From Chondrosia reniformis (lineage: Eukaryota; Porifera; Demospongiae; Chondrillida; Chondrillidae), in the NCBI GenBank assembly GCA_947172415.1, contig OX359194.1, positions 8,165,901-8,229,900 of the forward strand: a DNA stretch of 64,000 bases, in the 5' to 3' direction. Made by a program: the position numbers and the translations under genes. Within the stretch, counting starts at the first letter, position 1. Each line of letters starts with the position of its first letter. Positions 1 through 13,800 of the stretch are shown here, in pieces. Below the pieces are notes generated by a model that saw only the letters and a program-made list of their open reading frames with translations, was not told the DNA's origin and searched no databases.

Positions 1-2399
1 ATGTCACAGAACACACTGAGACTCACAAGAATGAGAGTAGTTTTAACTGGTGATTATTCTTGTGCATTACATTATGTAATGTATATTATGAATGTAGTTT
101 GTTTAGATCCTTCTTAAACAGATCACTTCCTTTCCTTGTCTCTTCAGTTTCTCCGTTAGCTACTATTGAGGATCCACAAATCACTGTCAATGAGACTGAC
201 AACATTACTATTACATGTGTTGCTACGGGAATACCATCACCTGACATCACATGGCAGTTCAACATGACAGACATCACCATTGACATGATCAAGTACATTG
301 TGAGTATGAGCAGTGTTGTGAGAAGTGACAAAAACAATGAAGTGACAAGTGATCTGATTGTAACTACTTCTGACATGACTGACGCTGGAATGTACACTTG
401 TCAAGCTAACAATTCTGTACTTAACACTTCAATGGACAGTGTTGAAGTGGTAGTGCAATGTAAGTTATTTACGTAATACACTTTTAATTTGATAAAGCAT
501 GAGATGTGATATGTACTGCACATTCAAACTGAAGTAGAATAATGTTGTTCTTATTAATTTTGATTTATCTATCAACCTGTACTTCCTCTAATTACACAGT
601 CATTCCCAATGTTACTATCAGTGGAAATGATACAGTAACCTCTCCTGACACCTTTCAGTACACTTGCACTGTGGTGAATTCTCCCGTTGCCGACATCTCT
701 TGGTACTTTGATGGAATTGAGACTAGCCAAGTAGCAGAATTGAATGTAACAGTCACTACAACAGAGAACACATCTCTGAGGACTACACAGGAAAGTGTTC
801 TCACTATTCTTGTAACAAACTCTAGTTTTGGAGGTAGTTATGAGTGTAGAGCCAGTAACATTGTAGGAAGTGGCAGTGATACCAGAAACCTGACTGTATT
901 AGGTGAGTGAGATATAATAGTGTTCACATGTCACAGAACACACTGAGACTCACAAGAATGAGAGTAGTTTTAACTGGCAATTATTCATGTGCATTATATT
1001 GTGAATATTAAATTATGTATAAATGTAGTTTGTTTAGATCCTTCTTAAACAGGTCACTTCCTATTCCTTTCCTCGTCTCTTCAGTTTCTCCGTTAGCTAC
1101 TATTGAGGATCCACAAATCACTGTCAATGAGACTGACAACATTACTATTACATGTGTTGCTACGGGAATACCATCACCTGACATCACATGGCAGTTCAAC
1201 ATGGCAGACATCACCATTGACATGACCAAGTACATTGTGAGTACGAGCAGTGTTGTGAGAAGTGACAAAAACAATGAAGTGACAAGTGATCTGATTGTAA
1301 CAACTTCTGACATGACTGACACTGGAATGTACACTTGTCAAGCTAACAATTCTGTACTTAACACTTCAATGGACAGTGTTGAAGTGGTAGTGCAATGTAA
1401 GTTGTGTAATACACTTTTAATTTGATAAAGCATGAGATGTGATATGTACTGCACGTTCAAATTTAAGTAAAATAATGTTGTTCTTAATTTTCTGTTTTAT
1501 TTCTATCAACCTGTACTTCTTCTAATCACACAGTCATTCCCAATGTTACTATCAGTGGAAGTGATACAGTAACCTCTCCTGACACCTTTCAGTACACTTG
1601 CACTGTGGTGAATTCTCCTGTTGCCGACATCTCTTGGTACTTTGATGGAACTGAGACTAGCCAAGTATCAGGATTGAATGTAACAGTCACTACAACAAAT
1701 AACACAACTCTGAGGACTACACAGGAAAGTGTTCTCACTATTCTTGTAACAAACTCTAGTTTTGGAGGTAGTTATGAGTGTAGAGCCAGTAACATTGTAG
1801 GAAGTGGCAGTGATACCAGAAACCTGACTGTGTTAGGTGAGTGAGATATAATAGTGTTCACATGTCACAGAACACACTGAGACTAACAAGAATGAGAGTA
1901 GTTTTAACTGGTGATTATTCATGTGCATTGTAATGTGAAATGTATAAATGTAGTTTGTTTAGATCCTTCTTAAACAGGTCACTTCCTATTGCTTTCCTCG
2001 TCTCTTTAGTTTCTCCGGTAGCTACTATTGTGGAATCACAAATCACTGTCAATGAGACTGACAACATTATTATTACATGTGTTGCTACGGGAATACCATC
2101 ACCTGACATCACATGGCAGTTCAACATGACAGACATCACCATTGACATGATCAAGTACATTGTGAGTATGAGCAGTGTTGTGAGAAGTGACAAAAACAAT
2201 GAAGTGACAAGTGATCTGATTGTAACTACTTCTGACATGAATGACGCTGGAATGTACACTTGTCAAGCTAACAATTCTGTACGTAACACTTCAATGGACA
2301 GTGTCGAAGTGGTAGTGCAATGTAAGTTGTGTAATATTTAAGTTTGATACAGTTTGAGATGTTACATGAACTGTACATTGTCATAATTTATCATTTCAG
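1..2399 (+). repeat. About 930-base tandem duplication of an Ig exon pair in receptor A
   Basis: The intron sequence starting ATGTCACAGAACACAC recurs at about 1, 930 and 1863, each time followed by the same Ig exon type (148, 1085, 2010) and then an Ig exon starting with CATTCCCAATG or a relative (600, 1534, 2400). Introns are as similar as exons, which points to recent unequal crossing-over. The same intron sequence and exon types recur in receptor B at about 17,151-17,966. The third partner exon (2400) is more diverged than the first two. Confidence 0.9.
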
Positions 2400-5300
2400 A
2401 CACTCCAATTGTCACTCTTGTCAGTGTATCTGGAAATGACACTATAGCTTCTCCCAGCCCATTCCAGTACAACTGTTCTGTCAACAGTCTACCAGCAGCT
2501 AACATCTCCTGGTATCTAGATGGCATGATCATCTCCATGGTAACAGCAGGCATCTCGTATACAGTGAATACTACCAAGGAGAGTAATATCCAAGTGCTTC
2601 AGCAGAGTACACTGACCATTGATCCAACTGAGACTAGTTCAGCTGGTACTTACGAGTGTAGAGCTGAGAATATAGTTGGAAATGATAGTGCATCACAAGT
2701 TCTTACAGTCTATGGTGAGTATAGGATTAGTGGCACAAGTCGTACTTTATGATTGCGTGTCTGACCTCACCATAGCTGCTCCTGTTGCTGTAATTGATGG
2801 ACCTCTTCTTGTGAACGAGACAGAAGTTCTTGTTATCTCTTGTAATGCCACCGGAATACCACCTCCCAATGTAACGTGGATGTTTGTAAGAAGCGGTAAT
2901 AACTTGACAGATGCTGTCAGCATAACAAGTGGATCTGGTAGATATACTATTGACACAGATGATCCACAAGCTCAAGAAGACAAGAATATGTTAGTGAAGA
3001 GCACTTTAATGGTTAGCAACACAAATATGAATGATACAGGAACGTACAGTTGTCGAGCTAGTAACTTCTTGAACAGAAGTACAGAAACAGTGAATGTGAC
3101 GGTCCAATGTAAGCAATTTCACCATTAGCATGTAGATATTCTTTATACAAACTTAATTATACAGTATGTATGTGTTATTAATCTTATTATCTCCTGTTAA
3201 TTAGATGCTCCTCGTCTGATAAGTAAAACAGAGAACCAAAAAGTAGTTGCTCCAGCTACTGCTAATACTACCTTGATCTGTAACTTTGACAGTCTTCCAC
3301 CTCCTAGCCTATCATGGGAGTTTAACGGGACAGTTGTGGTTAACTCGAGTACTAACCGGATCATTTCTGATGGCCTTAGAGAGATCAGTCTGATATTTAG
3401 AGTTGATACTCCTGCACAAGATGGTATTTACACTTGTAGAGCTACTAACATAGTGGATACTACAGTTGGTGAAGTTACTGTGACAGTCCATGGTAAGTAC
3501 ATATTGAAATAGAGAATTAGATATTAAGTAACTTTTTCTATTTTCTTATTCTTTTAGTTGAACCAGAGGTCACTTTCCCAAGAGAAGATTTCAACTACAC
3601 TGTGAATGAGATTCAGAATGTGACTTTCACTTGCAAGGCAGTTGGGATCCCTCCCCCGTCCATCTATTGGACCAGAGGAGTCAGCAATCTAACTGATAGA
3701 GTAGTGGTTGGGGATCCGGAAGAGACCTCAGTTCTGTACAAGAGTGACCCAACCTCAGGTAGTGTGTATGAGGTGACGAGGAGACTGACTCTATTGGATG
3801 TAGTGGATGGTGACTCAGACATGGGATATGCTTGTGTGGCTGTGAATGTAGTAGGTAGTGACGAGACTGAAGCTAATGATACACAATCCTTTGAACTACT
3901 AGTGAGAGGTATGCAACTGCTTCATTGAATATCACTAATACAGTACCTCTTATGGAGAAGAGTAATGAATAACATTAATATTATTACAGAGGCTATTTTA
4001 ATGTATACATCATACAATCCATTAAGATACTTTTAAAGATTTAGGATTAAGTCTTTTCTCCTTTCTGCACTTCACAAGAGATTAAACTCCTTTCTATAGT
4101 TGCTCCAGTCTTTAATGATACATATGATGCAACAACTATTGTCTATGATGCAACACTTGGACTGACCTGTGTGGCTAGTGGAGTGCCCAGACCTGACATT
4201 ATTTGGTACTTTAATGGAGTGCAGCTCAACATGGGTGGTCAGGTGTCATATACACTTGAAGAAGATGGAGATCGCGCGATAAGCAGTACACTGAGCATAA
4301 CGAGGCCTTACTTGGAGTGGATAGGTAACTACACTTGTGAGGCCAGCAATGTAGTGGCTAATATCAGCAGTTCAGCACCAGTGGACATACAAGGTGAGTA
4401 TGTAGTGAATAGTGTATGCATTATGAATGTGTATTATCAACTTTAAATATGTTCTTAAATGTTCCGTTGTCTAGTTCCTCCTAATGTGGCAGTTCCAGTG
4501 ATGGATCTGACAGTCAACCAAAGTGACACTGCTGTATTGAGGTGCTCCTTCCAAGGTAACCCTCCCCCCTCTGTCACATGGACAGGACCTGGTAGTGGGG
4601 AGGTCATGAATGGCAGCAACAGTGCTACCATTGAGGTGTTGCCTAGCAACAACTACACAGTAGAGTCAGTCCTGACAATCAGTCCAGCAGTGAGGATGGA
4701 TCACGAAGGAGAGTACACTTGTACTGCTTCTAATGGAGTAGACAATAATGTTGGATTTATCAACTCCTCCTCAGCTAACCTCATAGTACAAGGTACTTAC
4801 TGTACACTAATATCAATATAATATGTACACTAATAATAAATACAATTCTTATAAAATAATATACTTTACGCACAGTACAGTGCCTGTCTATCTTAAGTAT
4901 ATATATGATATACGTACCTATAGCAGAAGTACAGTACAAACTGTTGTTTCCCCAAAGAAGATTTAAACACACTTAAGAGGATATCTTTTCCTTCACTCTC
5001 TGCAGTACCTCCTGACTTGGTACCACTACAAAATGAAACAGTGTTGGGTCTAAATGGAGAGAGTGTGGTGTTAAGATTTCAGATTGTCAATGCTTCTCCT
5101 CCGGTCACACCTGATAACATTAGATGGTTCTTCCAGCCTCTCAATGATACTCTACCAAAGGTTGAGATTGTGGATGATGGTGTGACGTACATGTTCACTA
5201 GTGACAATCTGAACCTCACTGTAATGAATGTCAGAAATGTAGTGGAAGGTACTTACACTATTGAAGTGCAAAATGAAGCTGGAATGGATAGTGAAAGAGT

Positions 5301-8300
5301 AATACTATTCATTGAAGGTATTTAATGATATTTTATAGATACATACAAGATGTCACTGGTTATTATACTACATACTTACTATAGTGTATGTGTATATATG
5401 TATGTACTGTAGGTACCCCAAGGATTAGAATGCCCCCAGAAGATGAACAATCAGTGGAAGGAAGCAATGTGGTGTTCACTTGCTTTGCTATAGCAGAACC
5501 TATTCATTCAGTATTTTGGTACTTTACTGATGTCACTACTTCTGATACTGTACTCATCGCTAGTACCACCACAAGTGTGGATAATAACAAGTACACATTG
5601 GACCTCAACACGGCAAGCAATAGCTATGGATTGTTAACCATCTCCAATGTTACATATGGAGACAGAGGAACTTACTTGTGTAATATATCCAATATACACG
5701 GATATGCTACTGGTTCTGCTACACTGGCTGTACAAGGTGTGACCATATTATACCTACACACATGTTGTTATATAAATAGTTTCACTCATTTGTTGACAAA
5801 CATATTGTGCCTCCATATTTAGAATGATACATTCCATCTCTCTCCAGTTCCGGCCGTCATCTTGTCCTCATCACCTCAACAAGATGTACCTATCAACAGC
5901 GGTCAACCCATAATGATCAGCTGCAATGTGAGTGGCTATCCTCTCACTGGTGTCCAGTGGTGGAAGGGTGTCTCCATGGTAACACCAGATGGGATCCGCA
6001 TAATGATTAGTACTGTCAAATTACAAGATGGCATGAGTTTTAACTTCACCTTTGAAGACATTCCTACCCCAGCCTTGGAGGAGTTTGAACTGTTTACAGA
6101 ACTCACCATCTCTCCTCCTTTTGTGCGTGAAGACACAGCTAATTATCGCTGTGTGGTGAATTCCAACTTTGTAGAGGACCAGTCAGTGAGGGCTGATATT
6201 CCTGTATTCATACAAGGTATGGACATACTTATTATATACCGGTAGTTACAATGTGTTTATTAATTATTATGGCTTACGAACTATTGCTTGTTCTGCTTGT
6301 CCTCTCGATCTGCACAGAACAACCTGACCCACCCGTGAATGTGACTATTACTAACTCAACTGACAGGGAGCAGCTCATCACTTGGGACAATGCATTTAAT
6401 GGAAACTTGAACATCACAGACTACAAGATCTATACTAGCACATCACGAGTACCAGAACTAACACTGATATATCCTTCAGGAAAGAAGAGAGAGGCCGTGG
6501 TCCAGATTAGTGGCACTAGAGCAGAGATAACTAGTTTGATTCCATTTGTTAGGTATTCCTACACAGTGGTAGCTTGCAACTCATTTGGATGTAGTGACAT
6601 GTCTGACGTATCCAACACAATACAGACTGATCCTGCTGGTGAGTGGAGTAGATGTTTAGTGTAATGCAGTAGCATCATCCTATTCTGTTTTGTATTCTGT
6701 AGCTCCAGATCAGGAGCCAACCAATTGTGTTGCCATAGCAACCTCAGCCACTTCCATCATAGTGACATGGGTGGCACCTGACCCCCCAAATGGTATCATT
6801 GAGGACTACAGGTTGGTGTATGGGCCAACAGCAGCTGTAGCAGACTATGATCCAATGGAGTTTGAGGAAGAAACCAACATGACCACCAGCAGTGACCGGA
6901 CTAATGTTTCAACTACTGGACTGCAGGAAGCAGTGAGATACAACTTTAGGATAGCAGCCATCAACCAAATTGGAGAAGGACCTCTTACAAGTACAGACTG
7001 TTCTGTTATAACGAATGAATCAAGTAAGTGTTAAATGTGTCAATAGAATCACTTTGAATGTTTGCACTGGTAATTCTTATCCTCCAATGAGACTAGATAT
7101 AATATATGGACATGTCTGACTACATATACTTTCCTATAGTTCCTGGTGAACCACAGAATTTGATGATAATTTCTCCTGTCTCCACCTCCTTGATGGTATC
7201 TTGGGAGCATCCCCTTCCACAAGATAGAAATGGCATCATCACAGACTACCTGATCTATGTACAGATCAGGGATGGTTCTGAAGACATCTCTATGAGGAAC
7301 ACAAATAGCAATGAGACAACCTTTACAGTAGAGAATCTTGAGGAGTTTATTGAATATAACATATCAGTTGCTGCTATGACTGGTGCAGGAGAGGGTAATG
7401 AGACTGGTAAAGTGATTCAAAGAACTTTGAATGACAGTGAGCTATGATACAGAGCATGATTGTATAATAATCAGTGTCCTCAGAACTTAATTTAATTACC
7501 TTTCCTTCTTCCCGTAGCGTCCTCTGCTCCTCAGTGTGTCACAGTAAACAGCATCACTCATGACACTACAGTTATATCTTGGTACCCACCAGCTGATCCC
7601 AGAGGAATCATCAGCGACTTTATGGTTAGTGTTGGATGATACTATACTCAACTATTATCCAAAGGGCTTTGTATTACACATATGTGTGCTATTGTTAACA
7701 AATAAAATTAAGATAGATAATAAAAGTGTGACGATAATATAATAATATATTACCTATGTAAATATAGTGAACACTCTATACTAAAAGACCGTTAACTTCA
7801 ATCTTCCTTCAGGTATCCGTTACTGGTAGAGATGTTTGTGAGGAAATAGGAAGTCATGATCAACTGGTTCAGTATACCACTTGCAGTACAGACTGTATGG
7901 GATACACTCCAATGTGTTCTGATGTCAATGAACCAAAGTGTCCAAACATTCCTTGTCCACAAGGGAGTGCTCAACCATGTGATTCGTCATGGCAACCAGT
8001 AATATGTCCTCCCATCCAACCACTATGCTGTCAGATCACTATGCTAAGACCAGCTATAAACTATACTGTAGCAGTAAGTGCTGAGTCAGCAGCTGGTCAA
8101 GGAGAAAATTCAGTAACAACAATAAAGACTGATTTGATTGGTGAGTTACAGTATATCACTTGTAACATAATCAGTTTATATACCAAATCAGTTATTCATT
8201 TACTCATTCTTCCACGGATGTTCACCATACTAGGATTTTATTCATAACATTGGACATACTTTGTTAGTATCTAATACATTATATACATATACTAAGTACA

Positions 8301-9334
8301 GTATATACATATATGTAGTATATATAAATGTATGCCCGTTTTTATAGTTCAAACTACAAATATTCAAGTAAAATTTGGATCTGTTTTTCAATGTCTGTCA
8401 TGGAGAGTAAGTATACACTTGTGAACATAAAAATACATATGCATTCATATATGTGGTATATATATAGTTCAAACATCTTCCCAATGTTTTGTAGGAAGAT
8501 GATAGAAGTGTTAAATTGTCAGTATTAAACCAAACAGTATCTGAAGTCTTATCTAGTGGATGTGAATGTAGCTTTACAATATTCAATTCATTATTTGTAT
8601 GTGAAGAGAACCAAGATAGATCTGTTGTGTTTATTGCTGAAGTGATGTATTCCTCATGTTTGAATGCACCTGGTCCAGTTACTGCTATAGACAGTTGGAA
8701 GAATACTAGCCCAAGGATTGTGGTCAGTGGAGCAGGGTTGACAGTTGATAGCTCCTGTCCATCAGATCTACCTTCTCTAGATGCTCCAGTCTGTGAGGTA
8801 GTTGTCATTCCTCCACCAGAATCACCTCCTTCCGACTCTGTTGCAATAGCACTTGGTGTAGTACTAAGTCTTCTTGGAGTAGCTATCATTGTGTTAATAG
8901 TCATTATAGCACTATACTGTTGTTATAAGAGGAGGATAGCAAGATACAGGTAACTGTACATACGTATAAAACATTTATGTATATATATTGTACTGTAATT
9001 ATAACTTAAGCTATTGGTTCATATATCTGCTCTTTCTATGCATGTTAAATGTACTTATTGTATATTATATATGACTACTGTGTACGTATTACTGCATGTA
9101 CTGTGCAGGTTAGCCAAGGAGGGTAATACCAAAGCTGAGTATGAAGACATGTCTGGTGTTGCAATGTATGACTTGCAATACAGTAGCATGCACATGCAGG
9201 CAAACCCAGCCTACGCTACTCCAAATATAAAGGGTCCATCAGCTGCTGGTTGTCATGGTGATCCAGACCACACTTATGAGACTCTGCCTTGTGAATTGGA
9301 GGAGGAGGAGAAAGAACCACAAACTTCTTTATAA
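148..9334 (+). CDS. Receptor A: Ig/FN3 transmembrane receptor, 5' end outside window
   Basis: A single-pass surface receptor of the immunoglobulin superfamily; ligand unknown. Twenty-two exons: 148-459, 600-902, 1085-1396, 1534-1836, 2010-2321, 2400-2714, 2776-3108, 3205-3492, 3558-3908, 4100-4393, 4475-4792, 5006-5317, 5413-5736, 5848-6216 (14 Ig-like domains, most with a W and a Y-x-C), 6318-6638, 6703-7023, 7140-7436, 7518-7624 plus 7813-8140 (four FN3), 8348-8406, 8495-8949 (Cys-containing membrane-proximal region, then a transmembrane helix starting SVAIALGVV and a KRR stop-transfer), 9109-9334 (tail). The exons add up to one open frame of about 2,186 codons. Nearly all ectodomain exons are phase 1-1. 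The tail carries YEDM, YSSM and YETL and ends TSL. The first exon begins in phase 1, so the signal peptide and more Igs lie upstream of the window. Confidence 0.9.
7518..8949 (+). other. Cys-rich FN3-4 insertion and membrane-proximal Cys region, receptor A
   Basis: The fourth FN3 domain is split over two exons (7518-7624 and 7813-8140). The second exon carries an insertion with about a dozen cysteines (CSTDCMGYTPMC, CPNIPCPQG, PLCCQITM) before the fold closes with NYTVAVSAES. Exons 8348-8406 and 8495-8949 then encode about 120 extracellular residues with GCECSF, YSSCLNAP and SSCPSDLP, a Pro-rich stalk and the membrane helix. I recognise no named family for this region; an SEA-like or receptor-specific domain is possible. 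It is conserved in receptors A, B and C, and the second half is kept in D. Confidence 0.6.
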
Positions 9335-9479
9335 TGTTTGAATCTACTGATTTACAAGCTTTTGTATTAGAATATGTATTGCTTTTCACTGACTATAATT
9401 TACACAAGGACATTAAAAAGGTTGAGGCCTTATACATATATGCATGTCATACGATGTTCCTTGTGTGCAAGTTACAAAA

Positions 9480-10487
9480 GCTAGATTATCCATTAAACTG
9501 TTTCTTCAATGCTCCTGGTGGCAATGGCTTGTGTCTGAGTGGATATAACAGATTTGCTGTTGTGGAAGGAAATGAGTTTGTTTGGAGTGGGGACAGTGGA
9601 ATAGTTGCAGTTGGCACCTCCGAGCACATTGATGGGACTCTGGGCACACAGCCAAGAGGGAACAAGATAATTGGTAATCTTGTCCATGAGAATGGTGTCT
9701 TTGGCAAGCAGACCTCTGCCTATATGCAAGCACTGGCCTGTCAGACAGAGTTGATTGGTAATGTATTCTTCAACGGTCCTCGGGCAGGAATCAATTTTAA
9801 TGATGGCTTTGGGGGAGGAAACTATCTTATGAACAATTTGATCTTCAACCATGTACGGGAGACTGGGGATCATGGTCCCTTTAACTCTTGGGATCGCCTG
9901 CCTTACCTCACTAAAGTGAAGAATGGAACAGCATCACTTAACCCAGCACTGTCAAATCTGACACGAAACTTTTTCATCAACAACTATCACTCGACGTGGC
10001 CCATTGATCACGATGATGGTTCCTGCTACTACCTGGACACTTACAACTACCTGGTGTACGGAGGCTATAAGAACTATCTAGGTCATAGCAAAACTGTGCA
10101 GAACAATGTCTATGTCTACCCTGATGCTGAACACTCCATTGATACTCCAAAGGCATTCATTTCAAAGCCATATTGTGCCAATAGTGACGGTGCTAGTCGT
10201 GTTGTTCTACCTGGGGAGAGGTCTATATTAATAATACCTGTATCATTGGCAACCCAAACATTTATGAGTTTGGATCCTGTAACCTAGACGACTCTAAAGG
10301 GCTGATTCCTTTCACTGCCTTCAACAAGTTTTACGTTCCCAAAAGCTACATCTATATCAAGTGTCAAGACAAGGAGCTGTCCCTGCAGGATTTCCAGAAG
10401 ATGGGTTACGACATTGAATCAACAGTGTCTGATCCAGTGGATGCATCCACAATTATCAAGTGGGGGAGGGACCTGCTTGGACTGTAG
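9480..10487 (+). pseudogene. Right-handed beta-helix protein fragment, copy 1 (broken)
   Basis: An intronless stretch that begins without a start codon just behind the receptor A 3' UTR. It encodes a right-handed parallel beta-helix protein (pectate-lyase-like fold): repeated short strands such as NKIIGNLVHENG, GNVFFNGPRAGINF and NNLIFNHVRETGDHGPF. The frame is lost near 10,230, and a different frame carries on with NIYEFGSC and AFNKFYVPKSY to the stop at 10,487. Compared with the copy at 23,303-24,574, about 260 bases near its start are missing and replaced by a short filler. Such proteins are often secreted polysaccharide-acting enzymes in bacteria and invertebrates; the substrate here is unknown. 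Confidence 0.75.
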
Positions 10488-10619
10488 GGTACAGCGAGCC
10501 TATAGGATTAGACATTCATTTGAACTAAGGGACTCTATTAATTGTCTATTGTAAGAGTGCATTATTTGAATTCTTATTATGCATGCATTATTAAAGTACG
10601 TAGTTAAACTACTGACCGC

Positions 10620-10813
10620 GCGTAGGTGCGTACAAGCATACGAAGGAGAGGAATATCGGTATGTAGGTATACCCATAAATCGTGACGTCATTCAAAGGTA
10701 AAGCTTTTAAGAAAGCGAATTTCCCTTGAGCGATTCAACTGATCAACTGATCAAAGGCTCGAATATTTAATGAGTACGTAGCAGTAGCTAGAGCTTGCAT
10801 TTGGAAGCACGCA
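10620..10813 (+). promoter_or_regulatory. Conserved upstream block of receptor B with a CRE site
   Basis: The stretch directly upstream of the receptor B start is nearly identical ahead of receptors C and D. It contains a perfect CRE/ATF palindrome TGACGTCA at 10,683-10,690, about 125 bases before the ATG, then AAAGGTAAAGCTTT, GAATTTCCC and a doubled CAACTGATCAACTGATCA. Conservation plus position suggests a core promoter or 5' UTR; transcription itself is not shown by the sequence. The bases between 10,488 and 10,620 show no feature I can name. Confidence 0.55.
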
Positions 10814-13800
10814 ATGAATAAATCTAAAACCAGCGGTCGACAGATATTGCTAAGGCTTCATCTCTTCTCTTCAGGTAACCTGTATTAGTGCTACACATAC
10901 ATACGTATAGACTGTACATTCTCATTCTGTTAGGAGATTCTGCCTTATTACAGTTATAGTATTTATATGCAGATACACATGTACATAGAACTGTAACATA
11001 ATTCGCTGCCTGGCCCAGTGGAGAAGAGGAAGAAGTAAAAACTCGTGTATCTTCATCCAAAGCTCTCACTAGGCCTTTACTCTACAGTAGATGTAGCATG
11101 TTGAAAAATGGTGTTAGTTTATTCATGTATATAAGCGAGTACATTGCTTGTTTTTTATTCTAATTTTATATTATTATTATTATTAATATTAATGTTAAAG
11201 TGCACACATGCAAAAAAACAGCACTAGATTACAGACCCAATGAGGTACTGTCAGGTATACACACTCACACCATAAATATATTATGGATCAAACCTGAAAT
11301 TACTATGTATCATGTTCCTGATTTTGTACATTTACGTATCCTTTAAAAATAAATGTTAATTTTTATACACATACATATACGTACATATATATAAGTCAGT
11401 ACTTTGTTATGTTTTTCTCTTATTTCAGGTCTGATCCTCATGCTATGGACCAATCAGGTTAATGGTATGTTTAATTGGAGGTTAATTCACAGCTCTATTT
11501 ACTATATTATTTACTGACTATGTTGACAGGTTTAACAAGATCAGTTTCTTTGGATCCTGATATGAATGTCAGATCAACAACATTGCTTCCAGCTCGTCCA
11601 AACCAGTTCAACATTATAACTGGAGCCAGTTTTACTATCTCATGTACTGCAACTCATGATACTCCTAATTTTAATGTTCAGTTCTTCAGTGATACATGTC
11701 AGTGTCCTCAGCCATGTCCATCAGATTGGGAAGGCTGTCCACTGAATGATGGAGACCTTCCTCAGACTACTATGACTAACACTTCTAGTAGTTCAACATC
11801 ACGGACTATTACACTGACGTTCGACAGTTTCACTGAAGCTCACAATGGTAGATATTACTGTAATGCTACTATAAGTGATGATGTTGATCCCAATGATCAT
11901 AATGATCCAAGTGAAATAAGCGGTAACAGCAGAGCATATGGAACTGGTAAGAGTGTGAAACTAGTTCATTGTCATTGTATTGTTAACAGTTTATCTATTT
12001 AACCTACACACAGTAACTGTATAATTACTATTCTCAACAGGTGCTATTACTGCTGAGCGCATCTTTCCACAGTACATTATTAGATATGCAGATGAAAGAA
12101 TAGTGATTTTGTATAAGGTCAATGGAGCGCTCTACGATGTTGATTATGTATATGATCAAGATAGTCCTACTCTACAATCACCAGATGACTCAACATTGAT
12201 TGAAGAAACTGGTGTCTCACCAGGTTTAACAAGACGAAGAATTACCATTTCTACAACAAGTGCATTTCACCAAGTTGGATACTATGGACCAGCAGTACGA
12301 GCTACAATTGCTACTCCAGCTAACTTGAACTTGGACTCCAGTCAAGTGACTCTTGTAGCTGATTATTGTGAGTTGAAATATATTCTTGACTTTAATCTCA
12401 TTTTTATGTTTCTCATCTAACTTGTCTGTCCAGCTGCTCCAACTGTCCAATTTGGCAGTTCACCAGAGGTGGAGGTAACAGCTGGTGATGACTCCACTCT
12501 GACCTGCACTGCTACTGGCTATCCTGAGGTGACCATCTCCTTCCAAATATCAGGACTCTCTGCCAGCTATACTGAGGGCAATCAGAGCACAGTTACCATA
12601 GCAACACCAACTGTTCCATTCAGTGTGAGCAGGAGTATAACCGTGTCCAATGTGACAATAGATGACTGTGATGCAGTGATCACATGTACAGCAGAGAACA
12701 CCAACAGAGATGGTATACAGAATACTTCAGGAAGTGTGACTATACAAGTGTTAGGTAAGAAGATAGGTCTTAAATGTAATGTTAACAGCTAGGAATTTGT
12801 TTTTGAAATTTATGATGAGATCAAAGAATATAATAGAACACTATACGTATACAATTATGATATGCTGACTGTGTATACATATAAGATACAATGGAAGTGG
12901 ATACCTGTTTAAGGTAACAAGGTAGTTCTTTATCATTCCATTATTACTAAAACCTTGAAACTGAAATTTAGTTGGAGTAGCCGTAATTTCTGTGTTCTTG
13001 CAAAAAAACAAACACAGTATCTGTTTTGCTTCACTTTATCAGTTGACTTCAAAAAATCTCATTCCTCATTTGCATGACCTAACCTGTAATCCTTTACCTC
13101 CTCTCAGATCTTCCTTCTGTGTCCCTGACTCCAGTGGATCCTGTTGTGTATGTGACTGATACTGTTACTCTCACATGCACAGCAGACGATTGTCTTAATA
13201 TTAACTTCAGCTTTACCTGGTTCTTTGAGGAAGAAGCAGTTGGTTCTTCAGTGTTAGTCACTTCCGTCAACCAGTCTACCTCAATAGCTAGTATCAGTAG
13301 CATTAGTGGAAGTGACTTTGGAATGTACACTTGTCAAGTGACCAATAGAGCTGGTAGTGTTAATGTTACCACTTCAGTCAGAGAGATGGGTAAGTTACAA
13401 TGTAATGCCTGCTTCTCCCCTATTGTGTGCTGGAAGCAATTCCATTCAATTGGAAGTGTTTACAGTGAGTACAAGCAGCCTTATACTTATCAAAGCTGCT
13501 TTCTTCAATGATTTTTACTTCACAAATACCTTTAAAATGTAAAGCTAAATATCTATTAATGCTAGCGCTATCTCTTCTCAAGCATATTTTACAATAACTG
13601 AAGTAAGTAGTAAACAAGTATATTCTGCAATGAATAAGATAGTGAGGTAGTATGGAGTTAAAATGAATGTGTGCATATTAAACTAGCGTATGTATTATGA
13701 TGGCTGACATGCCATTTACTTCAGTGGGAGACACTGTTACACTCATGTGTACTGCAGTGGGAGGAGTTCCGAACACTTACTTGTTCACTTGGAGGTTTAA

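Noticed and set aside
86..2259. Long minus-strand frames opposite the repeated Ig exons (86-397, 1008-1334, 1915-2259)
   Set aside because: They mirror the plus-strand Ig exons, which have clear splice sites and domain motifs. The repeats simply copy the same antisense frame.
8398..8904. Minus-strand frame of 168 codons, repeated at 22,346, 33,368 and 39,546
   Set aside because: It lies opposite the membrane-proximal and transmembrane exon of the receptors; conservation comes from the plus-strand gene.
11475..11530. Alternative leader reading EVNSQLYLLYYLLTMLTG ahead of the first Ig of receptors B, C and D
   Set aside because: It would start at TTG and is intron sequence. The ATG-started two-exon signal peptide fits the phase and has a promoter block.
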